Shown here one piece after another: positions 48,888-59,153 of a DNA stretch of 64,000 nucleotides; positions within the stretch are counted from its first letter, which is position 1; every line of letters begins with the position of its first letter. The position numbers and the translations under genes are program-made. Under the pieces are notes generated by a model. It saw only the letters and a program-made list of their open reading frames with translations. It did no database searches and was not told the DNA's origin. This stretch comes from Euwallacea fornicatus. Its lineage: Eukaryota > Arthropoda > Insecta > Coleoptera > Curculionidae. The stretch spans positions 2,294,001-2,358,000 of the forward strand of contig NC_089564.1 of NCBI RefSeq assembly GCF_040115645.1. Direction: 5' to 3'.

Positions 48888-49043
48888 ATGTATGCACCCC
48901 AATACCACCTACCCTACCACCATCAACCTACAGGCGAGTTAAACTTTGGGTTTTCTAGAATTGACAAGGTTTTCTCTGAATCTGTGGAAGATGTAAAAAC
49001 AATGCCTTTTCCTTTTCTTAATTCTAATAGAAATAAACATTAG
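48888..49043 (+). other. Short open frame of unclear status (51 codons)
   Basis: ATG at 48888 opens MYAPQYHLPYHHQPTGELNF, continuing with 31 more mostly polar residues to TAG at 49043. The composition (Pro, His, Tyr, then acidic) is less AT-driven than random frames nearby, and 'gggctgcag' just upstream could be an acceptor. No partner exon, domain or family was found. It may be the last exon of an unseen gene or chance. Confidence 0.2.
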
Positions 49044-50424
49044 GAGTAACTATATCACTATTAAACGCATGTAAGTTCTCACATATAACATCTCTATAGT
49101 TTGTTAATCGGATAATGAATCAAAAAATATTTAATATTTTTTGAGACATTTTTTTAAAAATCAACATGATATTAAACTTATATTTTGTTTATGTTTATAA
49201 GATGTAGTAAATACAGCGGTAAATTTTGATATATTCTAGCCTTATAAATGTAAATGGCCATTGCAATGGGCCAGTTTCTTACATATGACGTTGAAAACCA
49301 AGAATAATAATTGTATTCTTTGGTTCAAAATGAAAATAAACCTATTTTTGGGAAGAAGCTAATGTCCTTTGCCGTTTGATTTGGTTTTTACTGGCAAAAT
49401 CGGTTGGGTTTTATACATCTCATCTGTAGATACTAGTCACGCTAAAAAACTAAAAAAAGACCAAGTTACTTAAAAATTCTTAAAATTTCCTTTTCAAGTA
49501 TGATTAATTCAACTGCGTTCGAAATTCCCGCTCATGAGACGGTCGTCTATGGTCGGCCTTGTTTCTTTTAATTCCGGAAAATGATCTAAATTAAAATTGT
49601 TTATATATTTCCTAAAAACTCTGAAAATTTTTGTCTCTTGTCTGGCCTTCCTAATCTTCACAAATTCTGGTCCAAGTAGGACCAATTTTCAATGCGAATA
49701 TTGATCTAAATTTCATGGCGGTGTTAGTTTTAAATTTTCAAAAAAGCGTTTTTAAAAATTCTTAATATTGTCGCTCAAGTTGGAGCGCATTGATGAGAAT
49801 TTCTTTTCAGCTGCAACATTTTTGTGGGGAGTGGCCAGAGATCAATTACTGCACTTAGAACGGAAATTTGTGTTCGAACTTTGTTTATTATAATTCTCGA
49901 AATTTTCATTTAGCTTGGATTAAAGGAAAACCATAGGGGGCATATTGCAGATCACCGTGTTATTACGCACATTCAAAATTACTGCGAATCAGTACTTTGC
50001 TATTATGTACATTAATAAGCAGATAACATGGGTTAAGTGAGTAATTATTTACGGAAGATTTTTTAATTCAGTATTCCTAATTGTAATATTATTCATGAGA
50101 TGTCACCTTGAATGAAGTCATTGTTAAAAGAATGTTCCAAACATTCATACATCTGCTTATGGATTTTTTTTTAATTATTAATTTTTTAATTAATACAATA
50201 AATTTTTCTATCATTCCGACCTGATGAGGATTGCACCTTAAGCTCATTCAGTTTCTTGCTTGTGGAATTATTAATTTAAATAACACAATATACATTTTTT
50301 TAAATAAAGAAATTAATCATTTCTTGTCTAATAATGCCATCTACGATCATTTCAAATGGTCAACAATTTGGTCTTTCACGTCTCATCAGTACCCGAATGA
50401 TATTTAGGTATTTATAAAAGTGGT
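49044..50424. other. Non-coding AT-rich DNA, including the 3' flank of the PPxY gene
   Basis: Nothing recognisable besides presumed 3' UTR of the minus-strand gene that stops at 50425. An AATAAA overlaps that stop codon; no other clear poly(A) hexamer was seen close by. Confidence 0.4.
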
Positions 50425-50600
50425 TTATTGTGGCCTGTTGGTGGCTTCAGTTACTAAGGTGAGGTTGATGGTATATGGAGGAGGACCGGTGTCAGATACA
50501 GTTTCCGGCTCTGGTGATAGTTCACTTTCAACAGAAGAGACATTAGCTCGATGCACTTTTACGACTTCGTCATATTGTGGAGGTGCCTCTGAGTAAAATA
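50425..50600 (-). CDS. Third coding exon of the PPxY membrane protein (residues 82-139)
   Basis: Acceptor tatttttag precedes 176 bases that complete a Leu codon and read FYSEAPPQYDEVVKVHR, then acidic Ser/Glu-rich sequence, then DTGPPPYTINLTLVTEATNR and PQ before TAA at 50425. PPQY (residues 88-91) and PPPY (121-124) fit the PPxY ligand of WW domains, as used by Nedd4-family ubiquitin ligases and by arrestin-type or Ndfip-type adaptors. The tail is otherwise unstructured. Phase matches the previous exon across a 68-bp intron. Confidence 0.85.
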
Positions 50601-50668
50601 CTAAAAATATTAAAGGTTTGATGAAATTCCCATTTTTAAAAAGATTTTACAGCTATTATTATACTTAC

Positions 50669-50800
50669 AAGAATATGGAGGAGGAGCCGTCGGAAATACC
50701 CCCCCGTTCGAAGAATTATTGAAGGCAGGATTTACGTAAATCTCAGTAAAGGACTCTGTAGATATTCTTCGTGTGTCTGCTCTGTGACGAGCTATTCGTT
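50669..50800 (-). CDS. Second coding exon of the PPxY membrane protein (residues 38-81)
   Basis: Acceptor atgaattttag and donor T|GTAAGT bound 132 bases. After a split Glu codon it reads RIARHRADTRRISTESFTEI then YVNPAFNNSSNGGVFPTAPP and PYS. The start is strongly basic (RIARHRADTRR), as expected for the cytoplasmic face after a signal anchor. EIYVNPAF resembles a Tyr-based sorting or SH2/PTB site. The exon ends within the first PPPY motif (residues 77-80). The intron before it is 72 bp. Confidence 0.85.
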
Positions 50801-50872
50801 CTAAAATTCATATAATTTTAGGTTGTGAAGAAAACTTTGCAAGAACAGAAGTCTAATTTAAATCTTACGTAC

Positions 50873-50985
50873 CAGCTATCAGACGCTCCCTATCATAGGT
50901 TTGCTTGATTTTCTGAAGGAGTCCGCAAAATGAGATTATGAAGATGAATATTAGGGCCCCTAAAAGGATTAGTTCAAAGGCCATC
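50873..50985 (-). CDS. First coding exon of a 139-residue single-pass membrane protein with three PPxY motifs
   Basis: After an acceptor (ccatttctttttcag) one base precedes ATG at 50984. It reads MAFELILLGALIFIFIISF then CGLLQKIKQTYDRERLIA, ending at donor G|GTACGT. Residues about 4-23 form one strong membrane helix with no cleavage site, followed by basic residues, so the protein should be a signal-anchored type III protein: tiny lumenal N-terminus and a cytoplasmic tail of about 115 residues. With the next two exons it gives a complete 139-residue protein, all phases agreeing, with PPPY, PPQY and PPPY in the tail. Known proteins of this layout recruit WW-domain ubiquitin ligases to membranes. 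I do not recognise an ortholog. The acceptor right before ATG means a 5' non-coding exon lies further right, not found. Confidence 0.85.
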
Positions 50986-51699
50986 CTGAAAAAGAAATGG
51001 AGTTCGGAAAGTTTTAATATCGATCAATTTGTACAAAGGAAGACAGAAAATTAGATAATGATGCAGATTTTATGAAAACAAATGGTCGAAAGGATAAAAG
51101 ACTCTTCGATAAATGGCAGTCACCAAAATCAATTTTTATCGTTACTGCAATGAATATTTTCGAACTTAAATTAAGATACGGTGATGGGGACGAAATTAAC
51201 CTGAACTAGCCTTAACCGGACAAAGTTAATTTTCCTATAATGCCCTTTCTGAAATTCTAGGAAAATTAAAAGAAATATGAGACACATCACAGTTTTATAA
51301 ATCAGCATTTAACGTTTTTTTTTACGAAAAACGTCTTACACACCAGTAAGGGTTCTTTTTGTGGTTAAATTGCACATGGTTCTCGGTTAAAACTGGCTGA
51401 TAATTCAATTCACCCTTTGCTAAGAAAACACCGAGAAACTGTCTCCCATCAACGATTAAGAACAGGAATTTCGGAGTGTTTTAAACAACTTAAATATTCA
51501 CATCTCATACATATCAGTTGAATATTTATTTTCCTTTTTTTACTCATTTTTCCCAGGTTTTGAAGAAGAAACCCCAGCAAAGGCGTTTGTCCGATCTTTT
51601 AGTAAATGGCCAATTCCACCATAACAATAACAACCTCTGCTGATATATGAAGTCTTGTTTTCAAAGATAGAAAATGTAATGAAAGGTCCGCCTTAGACA

Positions 51700-52744
51700 C
51701 ACAGGGTGTCTAGAGATTAAAATAATAATAAAAGTCCCTATAAATGAACCCCAAAAATTGCTTCTTAAAGGAGTTAGAACCGCTTAAAAGGGGGTCTCTG
51801 AAAATGTTTTTTTTTTTTAATATTTTCGAAATTGATTGCGCTAAAATTATGAAATTCTGTATACTGGAATAAATTGGAAAGGAATTTTTTTTTTGTTTTA
51901 AAAATTTGATATTTTAGTTAGCGCGTCACATACAGGGGGTCATCTACGTGAACCTTGCCCTAACTTCGTTGCTTCAGATAATTGTTAATTTTTGAAACCA
52001 AATTACCGAATCGCAAATATTTTAAAGTAGTAAAGGTCTTTTTTTTAAATTTTATTGCGTTAGGATAAATGGTTTTTTCGAAAAATTAGCTTTATTAAAC
52101 CGATGCATGATTAAACGGAAACCGAAATGTATGAAGAAAAGAATTAAATGATCCTTTGAGATGAACGGACGCCATTTTTAATATTTGCTGTGAATAAGTG
52201 AAAAATCCTTAATAATATTAGTCTTGTTATTGATGGTTAATAAAAAAAAATTGTTACAAGGTTTTCTACTAACGTTTATTAATATGCATTTGAATGTCCC
52301 TGTAATCGTGCATTAGTTCATAAAAATTAATTTTTCTGTAAATGGGCATCCTAGCGAGATAACATACCAGGACATTTTTTATTTGAAAATATTTGAAATT
52401 CCATAATTTGATTTCAAAAATTACGAAATGACGCTAAGAAAGAAGTTAGGGCAACATTTATGTACGACCCCTCCTATATGTGGGGCCCCTATCTAAAATC
52501 TGCAAATATTAGTACGAAAAAAAATTCTCATTCCAACGTATTATAGTATACCAAATTTCATGATTTTAACGCACACCCTTTCGAAATTCTTCCAAAATAA
52601 GAACACCTTCAGGGTTATCCATTTAAGGCGTTCTACCCCTTTTAAAAAGCAATTTTCGGGATATGTTCATAACACCTTTGTTCATTATTTTGATCTCTAG
52701 AATTATCTCTCAAAATGTTTCAAAGTTATTTCCGGACATTCTGT
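51700..52744. mobile_element. Foldback element, family member 2
   Basis: Ends ACAGGGTGTCTAGAGATTAA and, on the other strand, ACAGAATGTCCGGAAATAAC. The left subterminus 'agagattaaaataataa' and the centre block near 52185 ('tgctgtgaataagtg') match the element at 33785-34568. Arms are about 200-300 bp; the centre is non-coding. It lies about 0.7 kb upstream of the PPxY gene start, which is close enough to affect its promoter. Confidence 0.85.
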
Positions 52745-53986
52745 ATAAAGCAGAGTTACAATAGTCATATTCGACTTGAACTGACAACATTAGCTACAGA
52801 GTACGTCATCTTCCTCCCTTATTTTTCATTAGTTTTGTAGTGACTTGCATTTGATCTGTAAACGAATAGTTATAGAGTTAAGTCAAATTGAAAACTCACA
52901 AATAACGTGGAAAATTCATCAATTTCTGGAAAGTTTGACATTAGGCCACTTTGCCTTAGGTCGGAACCCAGCAAACAGACAAAATGTACATTTAAACAAC
53001 GAGATTTCCTTTCTATGAAATATAAGCTATAGAACAGTAAGCATAATGTTTCAATTCAATTTCACTTGTTCTTCAGGTTGTTAAAGAATTCTTTGATGTG
53101 TCTTAGCAAATACTTATAGCAAGTGAAAGTAGCTGACTAGTATTGAAATAGCAGATTAATGTTGAACTATAGTTAAAATCATTTGAAGGAAGAACTGATT
53201 AAATCTGAAAATATTCATCAAAACTTAATTATGTTTAATTGATAAATTTTATTAATTCAGGTTAGTTTCCTTGTTTTTTCTTTTATATTTAGGTTATATG
53301 CCGAATTTGAATTTGTTTTTTCATTGAAGGAAAAGCGAATCCTCTGATGGCACATCGTCAATTCTGAAGAGCATTAACAGCATTAAATGAACACAGAAAC
53401 ATTTTTGTTAAATATTTTCAATCGCTTTCTTGGCGTGACCCTTGTCGGTCACAATCGAGATATCAAGTCTCTTCGAAGTGCCTTCGGACACTGACACTGC
53501 TTTTCGACAAAAACTTGGATGGAAGAAAAATCGATTTAATTTTGTTTTCATTGTGGATACGGAACTTAAATTGCAATAATTTTATTGAAACAGAAAGGTG
53601 GTTGAAGTATCCAGAATCGAGGGTTTTGCAATGCTGAATTGCCGAGCGATTTGCGACTGACTCAGTTTTGGACCATCCCAGGCATTACGTAAGTAGATTT
53701 TTCAAAATATTATAAACTGACTAGAGACCCTGTCGACTGAGAAAATCGAAAATTGCTACACTTTCGGCACAAAAAAATTAATGGGCAAACTACTTATGAA
53801 ATTAAAAATCGTGCGATCATCAATCAAAAACTGTCTCGTAAGCTTTACAAGGAATTTAAGTACATTCTGTACGAAAAGTCCGGGAACCGCGAAATATCTA
53901 GAAAAAATATAAAATTTACTGAAAAATATCTTATATAAAAATTGCCGGAGTTTAAAAATTCTACTTTTCTACGGTATTTAGAAATA
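52745..53986. other. AT-rich stretch with nothing recognised
   Basis: No exon, RNA gene or transposon end was identified. A 61-codon plus-strand frame at 53753-53938 is Lys/Asn/Ile-rich, as expected by chance in AT-rich DNA. This may contain the promoter or 5' exon of the PPxY gene. Confidence 0.4.
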
Positions 53987-54701
53987 TACAAGGTGTGTCA
54001 CAAAGTGGCAGTGACTTAGTTATATTTCTTCTTATGGAACGTCAAACTTTCTATGACATTCTCAGATTTGCCATCGCATTCTGAACACATTTAATACTCT
54101 ATGTTCTGTGATTAACTCTAGAGGTTCGCCAGTTCTGCAGATCTAAAGAAAAAAATAAAGGAACTTATTTTTATTAAAAGGAGTGCTCAAAATGTGCGCC
54201 CTGAACGGTTTGACAATGAGCTAAAGTGTAATGGAATTTCTCAATAACATATTCCAGCACTTCAGTAGTAATGAAACTGCTTCCGTCAGTAATTCTTCTT
54301 CTTTACTGATTTAGATCTACCAGTTTTCTGGCATACACCTTAGTTTTTAGGTGGCTCCATAGAAAATAGTCAAAGAGCGTCAAGTCCGGTGATCTAGGGG
54401 GCCATTCTATATCACATCCCATCAAAGGTGCATAATAAGGAAGCTGATTACTAGATAAATTGGTCACAAAAAAGACAAGCCATTACTACCCTTATTAATA
54501 GCTTTCTTGACCATCAGCTTTGTCGTATTTTCACATTTTGAGCGTTTATTCCACTAAATTCATTCCCGTAAGCTTTACTGAACTATGAGGGTTAGCCACA
54601 AGACTAATTTGTTCTGAACTCGAAGGCAAATCAAAAAATGTAAGAAAAAGATTACTAAAAACATAATTTCAATTCACTTCTACTTTGTGACGCACCTTGT
54701 A
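53987..54701 (-). mobile_element. Deleted DDE transposon
   Basis: Ends TACAAGGTGTGTCACAAAGT and, on the other strand, TACAAGGTGCGTCACAAAGT, giving a 715-bp element. The minus strand at about 54420-54150 reads GCDIEWPPRSPDLTLFDYFL then WSHLKTKVYARKLVDLNQ, and further on TTEVLEYVIEKFHYTLAHCQ: the C-terminal part of a DDE_3-type transposase, with a stop after LNQ. The N-terminal and central parts are gone. Confidence 0.8.
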
Positions 54702-56244
54702 TGTTTCTGAATAGCATAGAATGAAATCATTTTTATACAAGGTATTTTTTTAATAAATTGTGTATTTCTGGAGATATTTCAAGGTTCCAGGAGTTTACGT
54801 ACACAGTGTATGTTTGGAATGTAAATTAGATAGGAATGGATAAAAATTTACAAATATTGGCAAATAGTTAAGGAGTTGAATTATATGTGGGGCCTATTAT
54901 CAACTAGATCTAGGTGTCAAGAACTATTTCTTGGGATCTGTTTCTTAACGTTATTTACTTAAGGATCGTCTCAAGGTCTCAAAATTTTGCCAGGTATCTT
55001 CGAGAGACTGCTGACCTCAAACCCCGATTTCTCTCCATGTTAATGTCCGCCAAGATTGAAATAATTAAGTGGTCATATATGGTGAAGATATGTTATTATG
55101 ACATCATTTTTTATCGGGCGGCGCTAGGATTTCGATTTTTTAATCGAAATATCAGAATTAAAAATCAGTATCGATTTGCACCAGAAGATTCTGAATTTTG
55201 ATTCATTCGAGATAATTACTGTATCATTTCTTCGTGATTAATTCAGAAATTTTTTTACAACATTGTCATGGCTAAGGAGTGGTTATACCTTTTTATTTAA
55301 TAGATAAAAATCGATTTATTTCATTTTTTTCCTTCAAGGACTTGGTCCAAGATTAATGGAGATTATTCCTTCCACCGCTATTCTAATTGCAACGTATTTA
55401 TTCACATTGAGAAATTTTCTCTGATCATTGCCTCTTCAAAGTTTGGTCTATTACCACTTAATCAACAGGAATTGGTCACGTTCAACAGAGGTAACAGTTG
55501 TATAAGTGGCTGCAGTTCTGAGTCAAAATAGTATCAGCTTCGATTAAAATTTTTATATCTAAAGGGTAGCGTTTTATTCTGTAGAAATTCCAACAGTTGC
55601 ACAACTGTCGACTCTCGTGAACAGGGCCAACGTTTCCTTTCTACATATCTGACTTCAGTGAAGTCAACTTTCATTGGAGGTTAAAACGATGATTAGATGA
55701 GAAGCAATCATTCCACTCTGTTGAGGGGTGAATTGGCGGCCTGGCAAATGAACTATTTTCAAATTGCAGCTTAACGAACAGGTGAAGTAAACGCAGCGAA
55801 ATGAAACACTACGAAGACACTAGGCCTTTTCGAAAATGATGATTTGGATATGATATCAGCCATTGATCTTCGATATTAGTTAGCTATCTGATGATTAACG
55901 ACGAGCTAATATGGATCAGTCCGATCTAAATTATCGTTTCCGAAAAAACTTGACTGATGGCTGCTCTTAATCATAAATTAGTTCGCGTCAATGGTCTAGA
56001 AGAACTGGATGTTAGAAGCAGTTGTGGGTATTCCATCAAAGTTGGTCCTATATGCTGAACGGAAGGATTCTATGTATTAATACTCTTATGATGTCATTCG
56101 TTCGAAAGAGGTCTGACATACGCTGACGTATACGTAAGATGTTATAATGACGTAATTTCTTTTGATTTTAGCGTCATAGACTAGTGTCCAACTTTTCGAA
56201 AAGGCGAAAAAAACTATAAAGAACAATATTATATTCACTCTTTA
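54702..56244. other. Unassigned stretch between two transposons
   Basis: No gene recognised. A 95-codon plus-strand frame (54914-55201) has no motif. A short inverted pair around 'cttttcgaaaa' (about 55828 and 56194) hints at a decayed repeat. Confidence 0.35.
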
Positions 56245-57094
56245 TACAGGGTGTCCCAGAATGAGGGAGTCAACGCTTAACCACATACTCCTTGGTCATA
56301 TATTCATGGTGATATATACGAAATTGTCTCCTTCTGGAGATACAAGCTCTTAAAGTCTCACTTTTTTTTAAAGTTTTGCAGATAAGTCGAAATCAGCTAG
56401 ATGGATTGCTACGAAATTTGGTGTATAATCTTTCTGCTTTTCGGGGCACATTCGATAGGGCTTATTACGGTAAAACCACCAGGGGTAGTGGTCAATTGCT
56501 ACAAGGTCGAATGTTAAATACACCAGAATTTTTTTATTCGTTCATGCAGACGGTTGTTTTTTTTTTATGAAATTCTTGGTCAGTTACGCAGCTTTTTTAA
56601 AATCTTTTATTGAATTTTGCTTTGGAGCCTCCATTAGACGAAAAGAAATTAAAATTGTTGATAATGTCAGCCCCTCTTCAATGACCACCTAGGTCTCCAG
56701 ATCTAACACCCTGCAACTTTTCCATTTGGGGTACGCTGAAATCTCGTGTATATGTTGTTCCTATTCAAAATGAAGACCACCTAAGAAATAAAATTTTGCA
56801 AGCAGCTGATGGAATGCGTAATGGTCGAATGATGTTGGGAAGATTAAAATTTAATTTACTTCGACGAGTGAATCTCTGTGTTCGAGAACGGGGTGGTCAC
56901 GTTGGGCGCTTATTAAATTAATTGTTTATTGAAATGTTTGCTTTTATTTCCCTCTGAAGGGTATGTATTGACTGACATCAACAATTTACCGAAAAAGACA
57001 ATTTCGTATATATCACCATGAATCGATGTATTTTTGACCAAGGAATATGGTATGTGGTTAAGCGTTGACTCCCTCATTTTGGGGACATCCTGTA
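56245..57094 (+). mobile_element. 850-bp deleted DDE transposon
   Basis: Ends TACAGGGTGTCCCAGAATGA and, on the other strand, TACAGGATGTCCCCAAAATG; arms of about 95 bp share 'gggagtcaacgcttaaccac' and 'tcatggtgatatatacgaaa'. Inside, a broken frame at 56376-56570 includes GTFDRAYYG and TRGSGQLLQGRMLN, and 56695-56921 reads PPRSPDLTPCNFSIWGTLKS then RVYVVPIQNEDHLRNKILQA and 38 more residues to TAA. The Trp before PPRSPD is a stop codon. A transposase remnant with part of the catalytic core deleted. Confidence 0.85.
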
Positions 57095-57853
57095 TATCGT
57101 TGCTTCACATCCAATTTTAGCAATATATCGAAGAATCGAGCCTTCAGGGAATAAAAACGGCATTCATACGTCTTCTTGCTTGTAGACCTAATGTAGAAAT
57201 TAAGGGAAGCATTTTTTTTAATTCTAGCTCTAACTACAATTAGATTATCTCCACTGTAAGGGCTCCTTGCCCACTGTCACGAGAGGAGAAATAATCAAAG
57301 TAGATACAGCCCAGATTAAGATGAAGTTTTAGAACTGCGAAAATGAGCTTCTTTGAAGAAGGTTCAAGATAGTTTAAATTTCAGAGTAACGGAGCTTAAC
57401 GAGAGAAGAGCTTCTAAGAGAACTCTGCTATTAGATAAAAAAAATTAATTAAAAATATTGTTTATTTAACATTAGTTATGGGATAAACAAAATATATTTT
57501 TTCTATCAAATGACTTATGTTCCGAAAATCCTTTTTTTGTTAAAACCTTTGCAATTCTTTGACAATATGTAGCAAAAATGATTATCATGAGTTTTAATCA
57601 CTTGTAAGTTGAGTATCAATATTTAGAGGCTTATAGCCGTTATCGTACTGTTTAAAAGTAAATAACAGGATTTTATTATTGATATTTAAAGATGACATAT
57701 TTTTATTTATTAGGACGTTTAGAGCAATTAATGTGGGCCGCATTTGATGTCGAGGAGGTAAAACTACCTGCAAGAGTGCAATGATGAAACGTGTTCTTAG
57801 TGATTTTATTTACGTTAAAAATTAATTAAGCATGTTGTTGCGAGTCCCAAGGA
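57095..57853. other. AT-rich spacer
   Basis: Nothing recognised between the two transposons. Confidence 0.4.
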
Positions 57854-59149
57854 ACGAGGATAGTCCCAGAAGTATCTCAATTAAAACTTAAACAAAAAAA
57901 AATTGAAAAATATCACGTTATTTCTCAACATACTCTGTTTTGAGATAGACACGCTTTTCCCAGTGATCTTCTATAGTTTCTATGCCGTGTTTATAGCGAG
58001 AACCTTCTCGAATGTCTCAAAATAGTCATCAACCTCGAACTTCATCTCTTCGTTATTGGCAAATCTCTTTCCATCGAGCCATTTTTTCAAGTTTGGAAAT
58101 AAAAAATAGTCTGAAGGGGTTAAATCTGGTAAATAGGGTGGGCGAGGTAAATGTTCGAAACCAAGTTGACTGATTTTGGCCATCGTGACGATGGAAGTGT
58201 GGTTGTGGATGGTCTTGATGAAACAAGACTTTCTTCTTGGCCAAATGTAGTCACTTTTTAATAATTTCTTTGGTCAAATATCGGAATAAATTTGTATAAT
58301 ATTCTCTGTTTATTGTTTTTCCTTTATTGAGATAGTCAATTAAAATTATTCCACGTGAATCTCAAAAAAACTGACGTCATCACCTTCCCTGCGAATGAAA
58401 TGGTTTTCACCTTCTTCGGAACCGATTCTCCCCTTCGAGTCCATTGTTTTGACCGTTGTTTCGTCTTAACTGTGAAATGATGAACACATGTTTCATCCAC
58501 GTTTATGAATAAACGTTAAAACTCGACTTTATTGCTACGAAACTTGGCCAAACAATCCCTTGAAACATTCTCACGGCTCTGCCTTTGTTCAATTCTGAAT
58601 AATCGCGGCACCCATCTTGTGCGCACCCCTCTCATATCCAATTGTTTGGTCAAAATGCGATGTCCAGTACCTTTTGAAATACGTATCATATTTGCTAATT
58701 TGCGTAATTTTAGTCAACGGTCTTTTAGTATGGTTTTGTCGATTTTCACCGCAATTTCTGGACTGGTCAGATCTGGACTGTTACTGGATCGCGGAATTTG
58801 TCGTGGCAGCTCGTACGACTGTTTGAATTTTGCTACTCAAGATTTTACAGCCGGTAACGAAGGACCAGATTCGCCCAGAGTTGAACCTAATTTTGTTTTG
58901 ATGTTGAATAGACTAAGGCCCTTCAAACGAGAGTATGGAATCACGTATTGACGATCAAGTTTTTCCATCTTCAGAAAATTTCTAAAAGCGTTTAGTAAAA
59001 ACGGCTCCAAAGCATAGAGAAATCAAAGTAGCACCCTCAAACGTTAGCCATGGGCTTTTTAAGGTTAGGCCTTTGTAACATAAACAAATTTTTGACAAAA
59101 AAAATTGCCATCTATACGTCAGGATGGGTCTTTCTGGACCCATCCTCGT
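57854..59149 (-). mobile_element. Mariner element (full length, mutated)
   Basis: Ends ACGAGGATAGTCCCAGAAG and, on the other strand, ACGAGGATGGGTCCAGAAAG form the short terminal repeats typical of mariner (about 25-30 bp). Total length is 1296 bp, as usual for the family. It carries the transposase pseudogene on the minus strand. The right end lies only a few bases from the Tc1 element at 59154. Confidence 0.85.
57918..58968 (-). pseudogene. Mariner transposase pseudogene
   Basis: From ATG at 58968 the minus strand reads, over several frames: LGESGPSLPAVKS and VAKFKQSYELPRQ (first helix-turn-helix), MIRISKGTGHRILTKQLDM and TRWVPRLFRIEQRQSRENV (linker), then RLFINVDETCVHHFTVKTKQ with the first catalytic Asp, SKQWTRRGESVPKKVKT, VLFHQD with the second, and PPYLPDLTPSDYFLFPNLKK with the third Asp of the mariner DD34D triad, ending EDHWEKRVYLKTEYVEK and TAA at 57918. 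Length matches the usual 345 or so residues. At least four frame shifts or stops disable it. Every landmark block is present, so the decay is by point changes rather than deletion. Confidence 0.9.
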
Positions 59150-59153
59150 AAAT

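Noticed and set aside
54914..55201. 95-codon plus-strand frame
   Set aside because: No motif, AT-biased composition, no splice context.
58532..58951. 139-codon plus-strand frame
   Set aside because: Antisense shadow of the mariner transposase pseudogene, whose minus-strand reading gives all mariner landmark blocks.
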